Positions 44,099 through 52,326 of a stretch of 64,000 nt of DNA are shown here, piece after piece. Position 1 is the stretch's first letter, and each line of letters begins with the position of its first letter. The position numbers were made by a program, and so were the translations under genes. The DNA is from an uncultured Lachnospiraceae bacterium (lineage in GTDB: Bacteria > Bacillota > Clostridia > Lachnospirales > Lachnospiraceae), in assembly GCA_910583895.1 (NCBI GenBank), contig CAJTYJ010000012.1, positions 19,772-83,771 of the forward strand, in the 5' to 3' direction. The notes below the pieces were generated by a model. That model made no database searches, was not told where the DNA came from, and saw nothing but the letters and a program-made list of their open reading frames with translations.

Positions 44099-45255
44099 CA
44101 GAAAACAAAATTTGGGAGAAAATAGAAGTTCCACAGGAACTGGATGATATCATTCGAAATGCAGTTGGAGAAGGACATGAAAAAATGAGGAAGAAAAGGA
44201 GGGAGAAACACTGGAAAAGGGCAGTGGTGTCTGTAACCGCGGCGGCGGCCTGCTTTGCAGCAGTGGGTATTGGATTTTTCAATCCTGTGGTGGCAAGGGC
44301 TTACAGCAGCATTCCGGTGATCGGGAATATTTTCGCTTATCTATACCATACTGCGGATGTGGAAATTCCCTATGCACAGGTTGGGGAAGCCGCAGTACCG
44401 GTGGAATCGGGACAAAAAAGCAGTCTTATTCCGGAAGGTGCTGCGGATAAAGAAACTTCTGCACAGATTTCTTTGAAAGAATATTTTTGTGACAAATACA
44501 GTCTTTATTTATCCTTTGAAATAACCAGTCAAGCCCCCTTTATAGAAGGGATGACGGATCTGAAGGGCAGGGAAGGAACGATTCAGCTGTTTTCGGCGGA
44601 AAAGCTTACTACGGATACGAAAGAGAGTTTTGAGATAGGGGACGGCAGCCTGATTATAAAAGGTGTTTTCACAGATGCGCATACTTTTGTGGGGATTGCA
44701 AGAAGCGGAGAATCGTTGGACGAATATTCCTTAACAGATGAAGTGCAATATGAACTGGATGCAAAGCATATGAAAGTATATGCAGGAGAAGGGACCGGGG
44801 ATATCATAGGAGAATGGAAACTGTCGGAGGGAATTACCTGCACGGAAGAATATCTGCTGACAAAGGAACTGGGACAGAAGATTCGCGATGATGTGGTTTT
44901 GGCAGAGGTGAGAGTGCAGCCTTATGAGATTCAGGTTGTAATAGAAGAGCCAAAAGATACGACACTTGCAGAGGAGGCTGTAGGCATCGAAATCTTTGAT
45001 GATCAGGGAAGACGTCTTTCTTTGGCCGCGCAAAGCGCCTGCAGATTTGCTGAAGAAGGAGAAAAACGCCTGGAGATCTGGATGTTTGAGCGGCCGGCGG
45101 ATGCAGAGACGGTGACGGTCTTTGCAGTGGATGAAATAAAGTGGATGGATGAATGGAAGGGATATCTGTATCGTGAGGACCCATGGAGCGGAGCCCAGAT
45201 GGCAGACTTTTTAAAGGAAAACAGTTTCGCTTATGGAGAAGCAGAACTGCCATAA
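44095..45255 (+). CDS. DUF4179 membrane protein, probable anti-sigma partner
   Basis: The 386-residue protein has a cytoplasmic N-terminus (TENKIWEKIEVPQELDDII) of about 38 residues and one membrane helix at about 41-60. A DUF4179-type outer domain follows (FNPVVARAYSSIPVIGNIFAYL). In Firmicutes such proteins are encoded with SigV/SigW-like ECF factors and are thought to hold them inactive. ATG 44095 overlaps the sigma stop and has GGAGGCAGAGGC upstream. Confidence 0.8.
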   Translation: MTENKIWEKIEVPQELDDIIRNAVGEGHEKMRKKRREKHWKRAVVSVTAAAACFAAVGIGFFNPVVARAYSSIPVIGNIFAYLYHTADVEIPYAQVGEAAVPVESGQKSSLIPEGAADKETSAQISLKEYFCDKYSLYLSFEITSQAPFIEGMTDLKGREGTIQLFSAEKLTTDTKESFEIGDGSLIIKGVFTDAHTFVGIARSGESLDEYSLTDEVQYELDAKHMKVYAGEGTGDIIGEWKLSEGITCTEEYLLTKELGQKIRDDVVLAEVRVQPYEIQVVIEEPKDTTLAEEAVGIEIFDDQGRRLSLAAQSACRFAEEGEKRLEIWMFERPADAETVTVFAVDEIKWMDEWKGYLYREDPWSGAQMADFLKENSFAYGEAELP

Positions 45256-45266
45256 AGAGTGAAAGA

Positions 45267-45311
45267 AACTTCGACAGCAGAAAAGCGTGTTTCGGCTGTC
45301 GAAGTTTTTTT
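45267..45311 (+). terminator. Intrinsic terminator of the sigma/DUF4179 operon
   Basis: AACTTCGACAGC (45267-45278) pairs perfectly with GCTGTCGAAGTT (45295-45306), followed by T residues. Confidence 0.85.
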
Positions 45312-45383
45312 GTGGCCTGACCATATGAAATATGGTAAAATAAAAAACAAATGAAGTGTAAAACTGGCGGAGGAATGATAAAA

Positions 45384-46010
45384 ATGATCGACAGAGAAGA
45401 CATGATGGAACTGACCAGACGTATGACTCTTTCACGGACTTCTTTTACCCGGATTGCAGGCTGCTATATGGATGAGAACGGGGAGATTGACGGCACATTT
45501 AATACGAACTTTCTCAGACTCTCCGGAAAGGAAAAAGAAAAAAATCTGGCAATAGCCAAGGCAATCCCTTACGCGAGGACGAATGAACAGTTAAGAGAAT
45601 ACACTTTTTTGAAAGAACAGACAGGTCCAGGCAGCCTGCGTCAGCTTCTGATGGCCATCAAAGACTGCGGCCTGAAAAATGATGCTTTGCTGGAAACGTT
45701 TTATGAACTGGTGGGGGAGCAGTATCCTAAGGGTATACCCTATGCAGTTTTTGTTTTCCATGACCGGTATGACGTGCCAGTGAAGGCAAAAGACAAGGAG
45801 CGGCTTGGGGAGTCCGAGGAGGTATACGAATACCTGATCTGTGCGGTCTGTCCGCTGGAAGGAGAGTACGAACCAGGGGCGCCGGCATGCGGTTTTCTTT
45901 TTCCTGCATTCTCCCACAGAAGTGCTGACAGAAATCAAGTGTACCTTTTTGATGCTGCTTCGGAACAATCTCATGCAGCGCTGCTACAGCGTCTGCTAGA
46001 GTGTGTTTGA
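45384..46010 (+). CDS. DUF4317 protein, C-terminally truncated by an inserted element
   Basis: The 208 residues match the first half of DUF4317 proteins. Visible segments are DREDMMELTRRM at the start, RIAGCYMDENGEI, a KNDALLETFYELV helix, ESEEVYEYLICAVCP and GFLFPAFSHRSADR. Family members I know are about twice as long. The frame ends at TGA inside a small TA-flanked inverted-repeat element that begins at 45997. Removing that element restores LLQRLLGC, matching the family's continuation, before another stop. ATG 45384 lies ten bases after GGAGG; ATG 45375 is an alternative. The product is probably non-functional. Confidence 0.7.
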   Translation: MIDREDMMELTRRMTLSRTSFTRIAGCYMDENGEIDGTFNTNFLRLSGKEKEKNLAIAKAIPYARTNEQLREYTFLKEQTGPGSLRQLLMAIKDCGLKNDALLETFYELVGEQYPKGIPYAVFVFHDRYDVPVKAKDKERLGESEEVYEYLICAVCPLEGEYEPGAPACGFLFPAFSHRSADRNQVYLFDAASEQSHAALLQRLLECV

Positions 46011-46058
46011 AAATTCATTCCCGTCATCTGCCAGAAAGCAGTTTTTAAACGCACTCTA
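45997..46058. mobile_element. Miniature inverted-repeat element inserted at TA
   Basis: The ends TAGAGTGTGTTTGAAAA and TTTTTAAACGCACTCTA are inverted repeats agreeing at 15 of 17 positions and bounded by TA. The 62-base unit carries no gene. It interrupts the DUF4317 frame. TA at both ends is typical of elements moved by Tc1/mariner-like or IS630-like enzymes. Confidence 0.65.
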
Positions 46059-46182
46059 GGATGTGCGGGCTGAGATTTTTTGGCATCTTTGAAACGACCA
46101 TCTGCTACATGACAAGAAGGAATTTTCAGATTGTGCCGATCATACGGACAGAGGATCTGCACCGATAGGAACACCTGCAAGC

Positions 46183-46211
46183 TTGCCGGACCTTGGAGCC
46201 TGTGATATAAT
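46183..46211 (+). promoter_or_regulatory. Predicted sigma-A promoter of the DUF1266 gene
   Basis: TTGCCG at 46183-46188 and TATAAT at 46206-46211 are 17 bases apart, with TGA before the -10 as an extended element. Confidence 0.55.
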
Positions 46212-46285
46212 TTCGGCAGAGATTACATCAGAGATTATCTTTGTCAGACCAAAGAAAACAAATCGTAAGAAAAAGGAGAGAAAAA

Positions 46286-47317
46286 ATGACGGATCAGTTT
46301 ACACAGATGAAAGAAGAGATTATGACATTTGGGGAAGAGTTAAAGCAGCGTTTTGGAAATTCCGGGAAAGAGCCGGTGGACCGGGCTGCATTTACGCTGC
46401 TTCTGAGCGGAATCTCTGCCTGCCGGAAGATGCCGGGGATTTCGGGGCATATGGGTTATGAAAAGCTGTATCACTGCCCCACAGAGGAAGCGGCAGCGGA
46501 GGGAAGAGCATTTTTGCAGAATATGTATGAGATTGAGGACCGGGAAACTTTAGAATCTGCACTGCTCAGAGAGTTTTCAGACTGTGAACAGTATGAACAG
46601 TTCCGGACCTTTTGGGTGGGAGCGCCCATGTTTGGTTTAGAGGAGCTGCGCCCGGAAGGCCGGGAATGGTTTCTTGCTTCCAAAGAGACGGCGGCACAGT
46701 TTGCACCCATCGTGAATGAGCGTGGATTCTACGCCTGGGATATCAATGAGAAGATCGGACTGTGCCGGAAAGCGGTGGCCTGCGGGGTGATTACAGAGGA
46801 CGAGTTCTGGGAGATCACGGATCCTTTCGTCCGTATGGCTCAGGTTTTCTACCAATCCTGGGAGGAATATGCGGTGAGCTGCCTGTGCGGAGCTGTGTAT
46901 TTTATGCGCCGGGAAAAAGAGGGACTTAAAGATTTTTTGGATTTGAATATCAAATTAGTTCGTCAACTTTTTGATGAGGGGATGGCCTGGCAGAAGTATG
47001 CCTGGTATCAGCCGAAAAGCCGGGAGTGGGTTGCCCTTTTTGATGTCAGTCAGCAGTGTCTGATCACAAAAAAAGCGCTGGAAGAGGGAAGAATCGGTCA
47101 TATGTATCGGGAAGAACCAGAAGAAGACTTCTCCGATTGCGGCTGGCGGTTTCTGACCGGGGATGAAACGGAAGAATACGTGAGCGAGCCGGGCAATGTG
47201 GTACTGTGCACCTACAGCGATGCCTGTAACCTGGATCCTTCCGTTCGGGCATATTTTTATGCTGCTTACGGCATGCAGTATGTAAAGACAAAAGAAGGCT
47301 GGGCTGAGCTGTCATAA
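46286..47317 (+). CDS. DUF1266-DUF2185 (Imm33-like) fusion protein
   Basis: The 343-residue soluble protein has two parts. Residues about 75-225 fit DUF1266, a W-D-x-x-R type helical domain (YAWDINEKIGLCRKAVACGVITEDEFWE, then FYQSWEEYAVSCLCGAVYF). The last 60 residues fit DUF2185, related to the Imm33 immunity family (CGWRFLTGDETEEYV, then NLDPSVRAYFYAAYG). ATG 46286 is chosen because AAGGAGAG precedes it. DUF1266 is common in polymorphic-toxin immunity loci, but no toxin gene is adjacent. It could be an orphan immunity gene. Confidence 0.78.
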   Translation: MTDQFTQMKEEIMTFGEELKQRFGNSGKEPVDRAAFTLLLSGISACRKMPGISGHMGYEKLYHCPTEEAAAEGRAFLQNMYEIEDRETLESALLREFSDCEQYEQFRTFWVGAPMFGLEELRPEGREWFLASKETAAQFAPIVNERGFYAWDINEKIGLCRKAVACGVITEDEFWEITDPFVRMAQVFYQSWEEYAVSCLCGAVYFMRREKEGLKDFLDLNIKLVRQLFDEGMAWQKYAWYQPKSREWVALFDVSQQCLITKKALEEGRIGHMYREEPEEDFSDCGWRFLTGDETEEYVSEPGNVVLCTYSDACNLDPSVRAYFYAAYGMQYVKTKEGWAELS

Positions 47318-47341
47318 AGAACCGGTGTTATCTTTATAAAA

Positions 47342-47387
47342 TATTAAGAAAACTTAATAGAATTTGTCCCAACGCTTATGCTATGAT
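47342..47387 (+). promoter_or_regulatory. Inverted repeat and extended -10 upstream of the two-component genes
   Basis: TATTAAG (47342-47348) and CTTAATA (47353-47359) form a seven-base inverted repeat with an AAAA centre. TGCTATGAT at 47379-47387 is an extended -10 box. The repeat lies where a response regulator could bind to control its own promoter. Confidence 0.35.
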
Positions 47388-47419
47388 TGGTACAATATAA
47401 GAAAAGCAGGGGGATGTAT

Positions 47420-48118
47420 ATGAGCGAAAAGATACTGGTGGTAGACGATGAGCGGGAAATCGCGGATCTGATTGCGGTCTATCTGGAGAGTGAGAATTAT
47501 ACGGTATACCGCTACTATACAGCGGCGGAGGCTCTTGCCTGTATCAGACAGGAGGAGCTGGATCTGGCGATTTTGGATGTGATGCTGCCGGGAATGAGCG
47601 GTTTTGACCTTTGTCAGAAAATCCGGGAAACGTATACCTATCCGGTTATCATGCTGACGGCCAAAGATGCGGAGCTGGACAAGATTACCGGTTTGACTTT
47701 GGGGGCAGATGACTATATCACGAAGCCCTTCCGGCCGCTGGAAATGATGGCACGGGTAAAGGCGCAGCTTCGGCGTTATAAAAAATACAATCCGGCGTCT
47801 GTGGGAGAGGAAGATACGATTCTTTTTCACGGGGCATTGTCTCTGAATGTAACCAGCCATGAGTGCACACTGAATGATCAGAAACTGGACCTGACACCGA
47901 CAGAATTTGAGATTCTGAAAATTCTCTGTCAGCGAAAGGGAAAGGTGGTCAGCTCGGAGGAGCTGTTTCACCAGATCTGGAAGGATGAGTACTATCAAAA
48001 ATCCAACAACACCATCACGGTCCATATCCGCCATCTGCGGGAAAAGTTAGGGGATACCGTGGAGCGTCCCAAGTACATTCATACGGTGTGGGGAGTGGGG
48101 TATAAGATTGAAAACTAA
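47420..48118 (+). CDS. OmpR/PhoB-type response regulator, VanR-like
   Basis: The 232-residue protein has a receiver domain (DDE cluster at 9-11, phospho-acceptor D53 in LDVMLPG, K in ITKPF). A winged-helix DNA-binding domain at about 130-230 ends in HTVWGVGYKIEN. ATG 47420 lies six bases after a G-rich ribosome site, which abuts ATG 47414. The order and style resemble VanR, but no vanHAX-type genes are in the window. The kinase gene overlaps its end. Confidence 0.9.
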   Translation: MSEKILVVDDEREIADLIAVYLESENYTVYRYYTAAEALACIRQEELDLAILDVMLPGMSGFDLCQKIRETYTYPVIMLTAKDAELDKITGLTLGADDYITKPFRPLEMMARVKAQLRRYKKYNPASVGEEDTILFHGALSLNVTSHECTLNDQKLDLTPTEFEILKILCQRKGKVVSSEELFHQIWKDEYYQKSNNTITVHIRHLREKLGDTVERPKYIHTVWGVGYKIEN

Positions 48119-49256
48119 ATGGTTTCGTTCTGGTTACGGAAAACTGCGAAGAAAGATCTTTTTCCAGATCATTCTGATGATTCCAGGCGCATGGCTTTTG
48201 TTTCTGGTGATTTACAGCATGCTGTCAGGAAAGATTGCAAATGGCTGTATCAGGCTGATCCAGTTTTTCCTTTTTGTGGAATATCAGGATGCGCTTTCCA
48301 TCTACCAGTTTTACATTCGCAATCATATGGGCCAGATCATAGATATTTTTCTGCTGCTGTCCATATTGCTGTTTTTTTATATCTCTCTTAGCTGGTTCAT
48401 CCGCTATTTCCGGCAGATTGACAGAGGACTGGATGCACTGCTTGCGGGGAAAGAGATCGAATTGTCTCCGGAGATGGAGCCTATGGAGCGCAAAATGAAC
48501 CAGGTTCACCATACGCTGGAGAAGCGGGAGATGGAGGCAAGGCTTTCAGAAAAGCGGAAGGATGAGCTGGTTATGTATCTGGCACATGACATTCGCACGC
48601 CTTTGACTTCGGTCATTGGTTACTTAAGTCTTCTTCATGAAGCGCCGGATATGCCAGAAAATCAAAAAGAAAAATATATCCAGATTACCTTGGAGAAGGC
48701 TTACCGTTTAGAGATACTGGTCAATGAATTTTTTGAGATCACAAGATATAATCTTCCCCAGACCGCTTTGGAGACGGAAGAGATCGACCTGTCCTATATG
48801 ATGATGCAGATGGCAGATGAGTTTTATCCGATTCTGGACAAAAATAAGAATCAGGTGGAACTTCAGATTCCGGAAGACATCCGGCTTTTGGGGGACTCGG
48901 CCAAGCTTGCCAGAGTGTTTCAGAATCTTTTAAAAAATGCGGTCTCCTACAGTTTTCCGGGTACTGTGATCGAGGTACAGGCCCGGGTGGAAGAAGACCA
49001 GGTTTTGATCTCCTTTGAAAATGAAGGAAAGACGATTCCAAAGGAAAAGCTTACGAGAATCTTTGACCGTTTTTACCGTCTGGACAGTGCAAGGGCCACA
49101 AAAACCGGAGGAGCCGGACTTGGGCTTGCCATCGCCAAGGAGATTGTTTTACTGCATGGGGGAACCATCACGGCGGAGAGCAGGGACAAAAAGACTTGTT
49201 TTATAGTAGCACTGCCATATAAAACGAACCCGGACAAAGAGGAAACAGATACATAG
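48108..49256 (+). CDS. Membrane sensor histidine kinase, VanS-like
   Basis: The 382-residue kinase starts at TTG 48108, overlapping the regulator gene by 11 bases. Two membrane helices (about 18-40 and 77-97) enclose a short outer loop, followed by a HAMP-like stretch. HisKA follows with H160 in LAHDIRTPLTS, then the ATPase domain with NLLKNAV, the FENEGKTI N-box neighbourhood and GGAGLGLAI. The HisKA section with VIGYLSLLHEAPDMP strongly recalls VanS-type kinases. The signal is unknown, since the outer region is small. Confidence 0.88.
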   Translation: MKTKWFRSGYGKLRRKIFFQIILMIPGAWLLFLVIYSMLSGKIANGCIRLIQFFLFVEYQDALSIYQFYIRNHMGQIIDIFLLLSILLFFYISLSWFIRYFRQIDRGLDALLAGKEIELSPEMEPMERKMNQVHHTLEKREMEARLSEKRKDELVMYLAHDIRTPLTSVIGYLSLLHEAPDMPENQKEKYIQITLEKAYRLEILVNEFFEITRYNLPQTALETEEIDLSYMMMQMADEFYPILDKNKNQVELQIPEDIRLLGDSAKLARVFQNLLKNAVSYSFPGTVIEVQARVEEDQVLISFENEGKTIPKEKLTRIFDRFYRLDSARATKTGGAGLGLAIAKEIVLLHGGTITAESRDKKTCFIVALPYKTNPDKEETDT

Positions 49257-49264
49257 AAGAAGAG

Positions 49265-49313
49265 AAAGGTGTAAAACTTTTGATCCATGCAGGAGCAATC
49301 GTTTTACACCTTT
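49265..49313. terminator. Bidirectional terminator between convergent genes
   Basis: AAAGGTGTAAAAC (49265-49277) pairs perfectly with GTTTTACACCTTT (49301-49313), with T on the + side. Confidence 0.8.
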
Positions 49314-49316
49314 TTA

Positions 49317-49937
49317 TCATCGAATAAAATTTGTCCTGTTTTGTGTCTCTGCTTCCGGCAGAGGAATTCCGTTTTTCTTACCGGCATCGAAACATTTGAT
49401 CATCCAGGCCAGATTCCGGGCCAGGTTCCGCATGGTCTGGAGGCCTTCTGCATCCTGCTCTGCTTCTCCTGGTACGGCTCCATGCAGGTTATTCCAGTAG
49501 GTGGATCCGGCTACCGGCATCTGAGAGATACCAAAATATTTGTTCAGACAGTCAAAGGAAGCGGTGGTGCCGCCCCGTCTGGCCACAGCAACACAAGCTC
49601 CCGGTTTAAACCGGAAGACCCGGCTGCTGCTGTAAAATATCCGGTCCAGAAAGGACAGGATGCGGCCGCTTGGATGGGCATAATAGACCGGCGTTCCAAA
49701 GACAAAGCCGTCTGCCTCTTTTGCTTTTGCGATAAATGCGTTTACCTCGTCATCCGTAAAGACACATCCGTTTTCATTGCATTTGTTGCATCCGATACAG
49801 TCTCTGACCGGTTTTCCTCCCAGCTGTACGATCTCATAGTTGATGCCTTCCTGTTTCAGTTGCTTTCCAATTTCGATTAGTGCGGTATGGGTATTCCCGT
49901 CTGTCTTCGGACTTCCGTTTAACATCAATACTTTCAT
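49317..49937 (-). CDS. NADPH-dependent FMN reductase-like flavoprotein with cysteine motif
   Basis: The 206-residue flavodoxin-fold protein starts MKVLMLNGSPKTDGNT, the FMN phosphate loop. It has a CIGCNKCNENGC motif typical of iron-sulphur flavoprotein-like reductases and a GTPVYYAHPSG loop. The start at 49937 has AGGAGGATAGCC upstream. It probably reduces quinones or flavins using NAD(P)H. It converges on the kinase gene, separated by a shared terminator. Confidence 0.85.
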   Translation of the reverse strand: MKVLMLNGSPKTDGNTHTALIEIGKQLKQEGINYEIVQLGGKPVRDCIGCNKCNENGCVFTDDEVNAFIAKAKEADGFVFGTPVYYAHPSGRILSFLDRIFYSSSRVFRFKPGACVAVARRGGTTASFDCLNKYFGISQMPVAGSTYWNNLHGAVPGEAEQDAEGLQTMRNLARNLAWMIKCFDAGKKNGIPLPEAETQNRTNFIR

Positions 49938-50052
49938 GGCTATCCTCCTGTTATGATTTTGCCGTTTCATCCTTTTCGGATACACAGACATGCCGTGACT
50001 TTTATTTTAACACGGAAACTGCAGATTTTCCAGAGATTTCCCATATTCCGCA

Positions 50053-50209
50053 GGACAAACGAACGAATCCATAAATTATGAACTCTTTTAAAACCGGAAT
50101 CATTTTTAACTGATTTGATGAAATTTTTTCAAGAAAACAATTCTTTCAGGAAAATAAAAGCTCTCAGAAACCATGATTCACAAATTGTTCATTCATGCGT
50201 TTGCCGTAC
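50053..50209. mobile_element. Miniature inverted-repeat element, copy 1 (degenerate)
   Basis: This stretch aligns along its whole length with the reverse complement of 50972-51102. Matching landmarks are ACAAACG...ACGAATCCA at one end, TTTCAAGAAAACAA in the middle and GAAACCATGATTCACAAAT...TCATGCGTTTG at the other. Its ends are less well matched than in copy 2. No coding capacity is seen. Confidence 0.6.
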
Positions 50210-50410
50210 ATGTTCCGGTACGGGCGAAAGGTATGGCGTTGTTTTTTGAACCATTGTAAGTATTGGCAGTTTGGACAGCACAGGTATGAAAAATACCTCC
50301 AAAGAAACGGATTTTTATATTTTATCTGTCTACTTTAGAGGTAGCATATCAGTTCTCATCGGCATTTCTGTATGTGACAGTATGAGAATCAGGGGGAACA
50401 GTGTTGAAAC
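50210..50410. other. Intergenic stretch with no recognised content
   Basis: Between MITE copy 1 and the end of the acetyltransferase gene I see no supported gene, terminator or promoter. A short frame from 50271 has no ribosome site or family resemblance. Confidence 0.5.
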
Positions 50411-50893
50411 TTATTCCTGTGCAAGCTTCGTGAGCGTATCTTTGGTGACCCGGTACATGGTCCAGTCGGACAGGGGCACAGCACCCAGTGACCGGTAAAA
50501 ATCAATACTGGGCTGATTCCAGTCCAGACACGACCATTCCAGCCGTCCGCACTCCCGTTCCACGGCGATGGCTGCAAGTTTTTTCAAAAGGGCCTTTCCA
50601 AAGCCCTGGCCTCTATAGGCGGGCAGCACGAACAGATCTTCCAGATAGATTCCGGCCCGGCCCAGAAAAGTCGAGAAATTGTGGAAGAAGAGGGCAAAGC
50701 CCACATCGACCCCGTCAAAGGAGGCCAACAGTACCTCTGCTTTTGGCTGATCGAACAGCCACTTTTCCAGGGTGGCTTCATCGGCGATTACCTGATCGGA
50801 CATATGTTCGTATTCGGCAAGTCCTTTAATAAAGGATAAAATGACGGGCAGATCTTTTCTTTCGGCGAATCGGAAAGTTGGATTTTGGTTCAT
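50411..50893 (-). CDS. GNAT-family N-acetyltransferase
   Basis: The 160-residue protein fits the GNAT fold. The acetyl-CoA loop is visible in YRGQGFGKALLKKLA, preceded by YLEDLFVLP and followed by EWSCLDWNQPSIDFYRSLGA. The length and pattern resemble diamine (spermidine/spermine) acetyltransferase-like members, but the substrate is uncertain. The start at 50893 has AGGAGAACAACAC upstream. It stands alone between two copies of a miniature element. Confidence 0.9.
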   Translation of the reverse strand: MNQNPTFRFAERKDLPVILSFIKGLAEYEHMSDQVIADEATLEKWLFDQPKAEVLLASFDGVDVGFALFFHNFSTFLGRAGIYLEDLFVLPAYRGQGFGKALLKKLAAIAVERECGRLEWSCLDWNQPSIDFYRSLGAVPLSDWTMYRVTKDTLTKLAQE

Positions 50894-50930
50894 GTGTTGT
50901 TCTCCTGTTCTTATGGTATCGGTTACATGC

Positions 50931-50960
50931 ATTATATCATGGTTATTCCCGACATGACAA
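50931..50960 (-). promoter_or_regulatory. Predicted promoter of the acetyltransferase gene
   Basis: On the minus strand, TTGTCA (50960-50955) and TATAAT (50936-50931) are 18 bases apart. MITE copy 2 begins 11 bases upstream of the -35. Confidence 0.55.
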
Positions 50961-50971
50961 ACCTATTTGAC

Positions 50972-51102
50972 CACAACAAACGCATGAGTGATTTGTGCAT
51001 CATGGTTTCCAAGAGCGTTTGTTTTCTTGAAATATTTGTTTTCCGCAAAACAATTCCTGTTTTAAGAGCGTTTCCAGTTTGTGGATTCATGCGTTTGTTG
51101 TG
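50972..51102. mobile_element. Miniature inverted-repeat element, copy 2
   Basis: CACAACAAACGCATGA (50972-50987) and its exact reverse complement (51087-51102) bound a 131-base non-coding unit. TATTTGAC occurs directly to the left (50964-50971) and two bases to the right (51105-51112), as a possible target duplication. The inner sequence is AT-rich and matches copy 1 in opposite orientation. Confidence 0.75.
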
Positions 51103-51288
51103 CATATTTGACAGTGTCCGACGCCTGGATATTCTGATGACAGAGGAAAATACCTGTTTCTTTTGATTCTTTTGTTGTATAATCAAACATACAGGGTCTG
51201 GTAACACCTGTGCGCAGGCGTGTATGGGGGTACAGGTATCGTATATATTTTACACTGGGATTGTAAAGGAACACGGAGGGATGAGAGG

Positions 51289-51453
51289 GTGAAAGATTTT
51301 ATGATAGATCTGGATTATGATGGGGTACTTAATCTGCACAAGGCCTTACTGGAAGCGAAGTTTCATCTGGATCCGGATAATGAACTGGTGTCCGGCAGTC
51401 CGTTCGTTGCGGATATATCCATACCGGAAGCTTTGCATATGAGGAACTGGTGA
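51289..51453 (+). CDS. Small hypothetical protein, possibly a gene fragment
   Basis: GTG 51289 lies nine bases after GGAGG and opens a frame of 54 residues rich in acidic and leucine residues (DLDYDGVLNLHKALLEAKF). It ends with SPFVADISIPEALHMRNW. No family is recognised with confidence. The ribosome site is good and a TATAAT lies at 51178-51183. The abrupt end suggests it may be the N-terminal piece of a longer gene. Confidence 0.4.
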   Translation: MKDFMIDLDYDGVLNLHKALLEAKFHLDPDNELVSGSPFVADISIPEALHMRNW

Positions 51454-51500
51454 AAAACTTACAGTTATTATAAAAACAGCAAAAAGAAAGGGGTCAAAAG

Positions 51501-52265
51501 ATGTCATTTTATCAGATTGTATTCAGTCCTTCCGGAGGTACACAAAAAGTGACGGATCTGTTTACAAAATCATTTTGTCCGGAAAATACCAGGATTGATC
51601 TTACAGACCGAAGCAGGGATTTTTCTTTGCTTTCCTTTACTCCGGAGGATCTCTGTGTGGTATCGGTACCGTCCTACGGCGGACGTGTTCCGGCCGCCGC
51701 CGTATCCAGGCTGCATCAGATGAAAGGAAACAAAGCCAGAGCCGTGCTCCTTGTGGTATATGGAAATCGTGCCTATGACGATACGCTGGCGGAACTTCGG
51801 GATGTTTTAACGGATGCCGGATGGAGCTGCATCGCTGCCGTTGCCGCAGTTGCAGAGCATTCCATCATGCGTCAGTTTGCAGCCGGACGGCCTGATGCGC
51901 AGGATCAAAAAGAGCTTGCCGCCTTTGCAGAACAGGTCCGGATGAAACTGGAATCAGGTGCAGATACGGGTTCGCTGTCCCTGCCGGGCAGTCGTCCCTA
52001 TCGGGAATACAACGGCGTTCCCATGAAGCCCGGGGCCGGGAAGTCCTGTATACAGTGCGGACTCTGCGCAGAAAAATGCCCGGTGGGAGCCATTCCGGTT
52101 ACGGATCCGTCGAAGACCGATTCCAGTCGCTGCATTTCCTGTATGCGCTGCATAGCCCTCTGTCCGAAGAATGCCCGGCACGTCAGCCGGATGCTTCTTG
52201 CAGCAGGCAGTGTGAAGATGAAAAAGGTCTGCGGGGGCCGTAAGAAGAATGAACTTTATCTGTAA
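51501..52265 (+). CDS. EFR1-family ferredoxin (flavodoxin-like plus two 4Fe-4S)
   Basis: The 254-residue protein joins a flavodoxin-like half (FSPSGGTQKV as the FMN phosphate loop, VPSYGGRVPAAAV) to a C-terminal ferredoxin. The ferredoxin half has two CxxCxxCxxxCP clusters, CIQCGLCAEKCP and CISCMRCIALCP. This is the EFR1 type found in anaerobic clostridia. Its electron partner is not known. The ribosome site AAGGGGTCAAAAG precedes the ATG. A hairpin terminator follows. Confidence 0.88.
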   Translation: MSFYQIVFSPSGGTQKVTDLFTKSFCPENTRIDLTDRSRDFSLLSFTPEDLCVVSVPSYGGRVPAAAVSRLHQMKGNKARAVLLVVYGNRAYDDTLAELRDVLTDAGWSCIAAVAAVAEHSIMRQFAAGRPDAQDQKELAAFAEQVRMKLESGADTGSLSLPGSRPYREYNGVPMKPGAGKSCIQCGLCAEKCPVGAIPVTDPSKTDSSRCISCMRCIALCPKNARHVSRMLLAAGSVKMKKVCGGRKKNELYL

Positions 52266-52294
52266 AAAGAGAGAGAAAAAGAACAGGGGTTCAG

Positions 52295-52326
52295 GAGATG
52301 ACCACGCGGATCTGCGCGGTCGTCTC
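52295..52326 (+). terminator. Hairpin after the EFR1 gene
   Basis: GAGATGACC with CGC pairs with GCG and GGTCGTCTC, with one mismatch and one wobble. The T tract after it is weak. Confidence 0.5.

Noticed and set aside
45310..45341. Promoter of the DUF4317 gene
   Set aside because: TTGTGG and TAAAAT are about 20 bases apart, too far for a confident call. The CCATAT-GAA-ATATGG repeat there is short and may be chance.
47420..49256. Vancomycin resistance locus
   Set aside because: Only VanR/VanS-like regulators are present. No ligase, dehydrogenase or dipeptidase genes follow, so resistance cannot be inferred.
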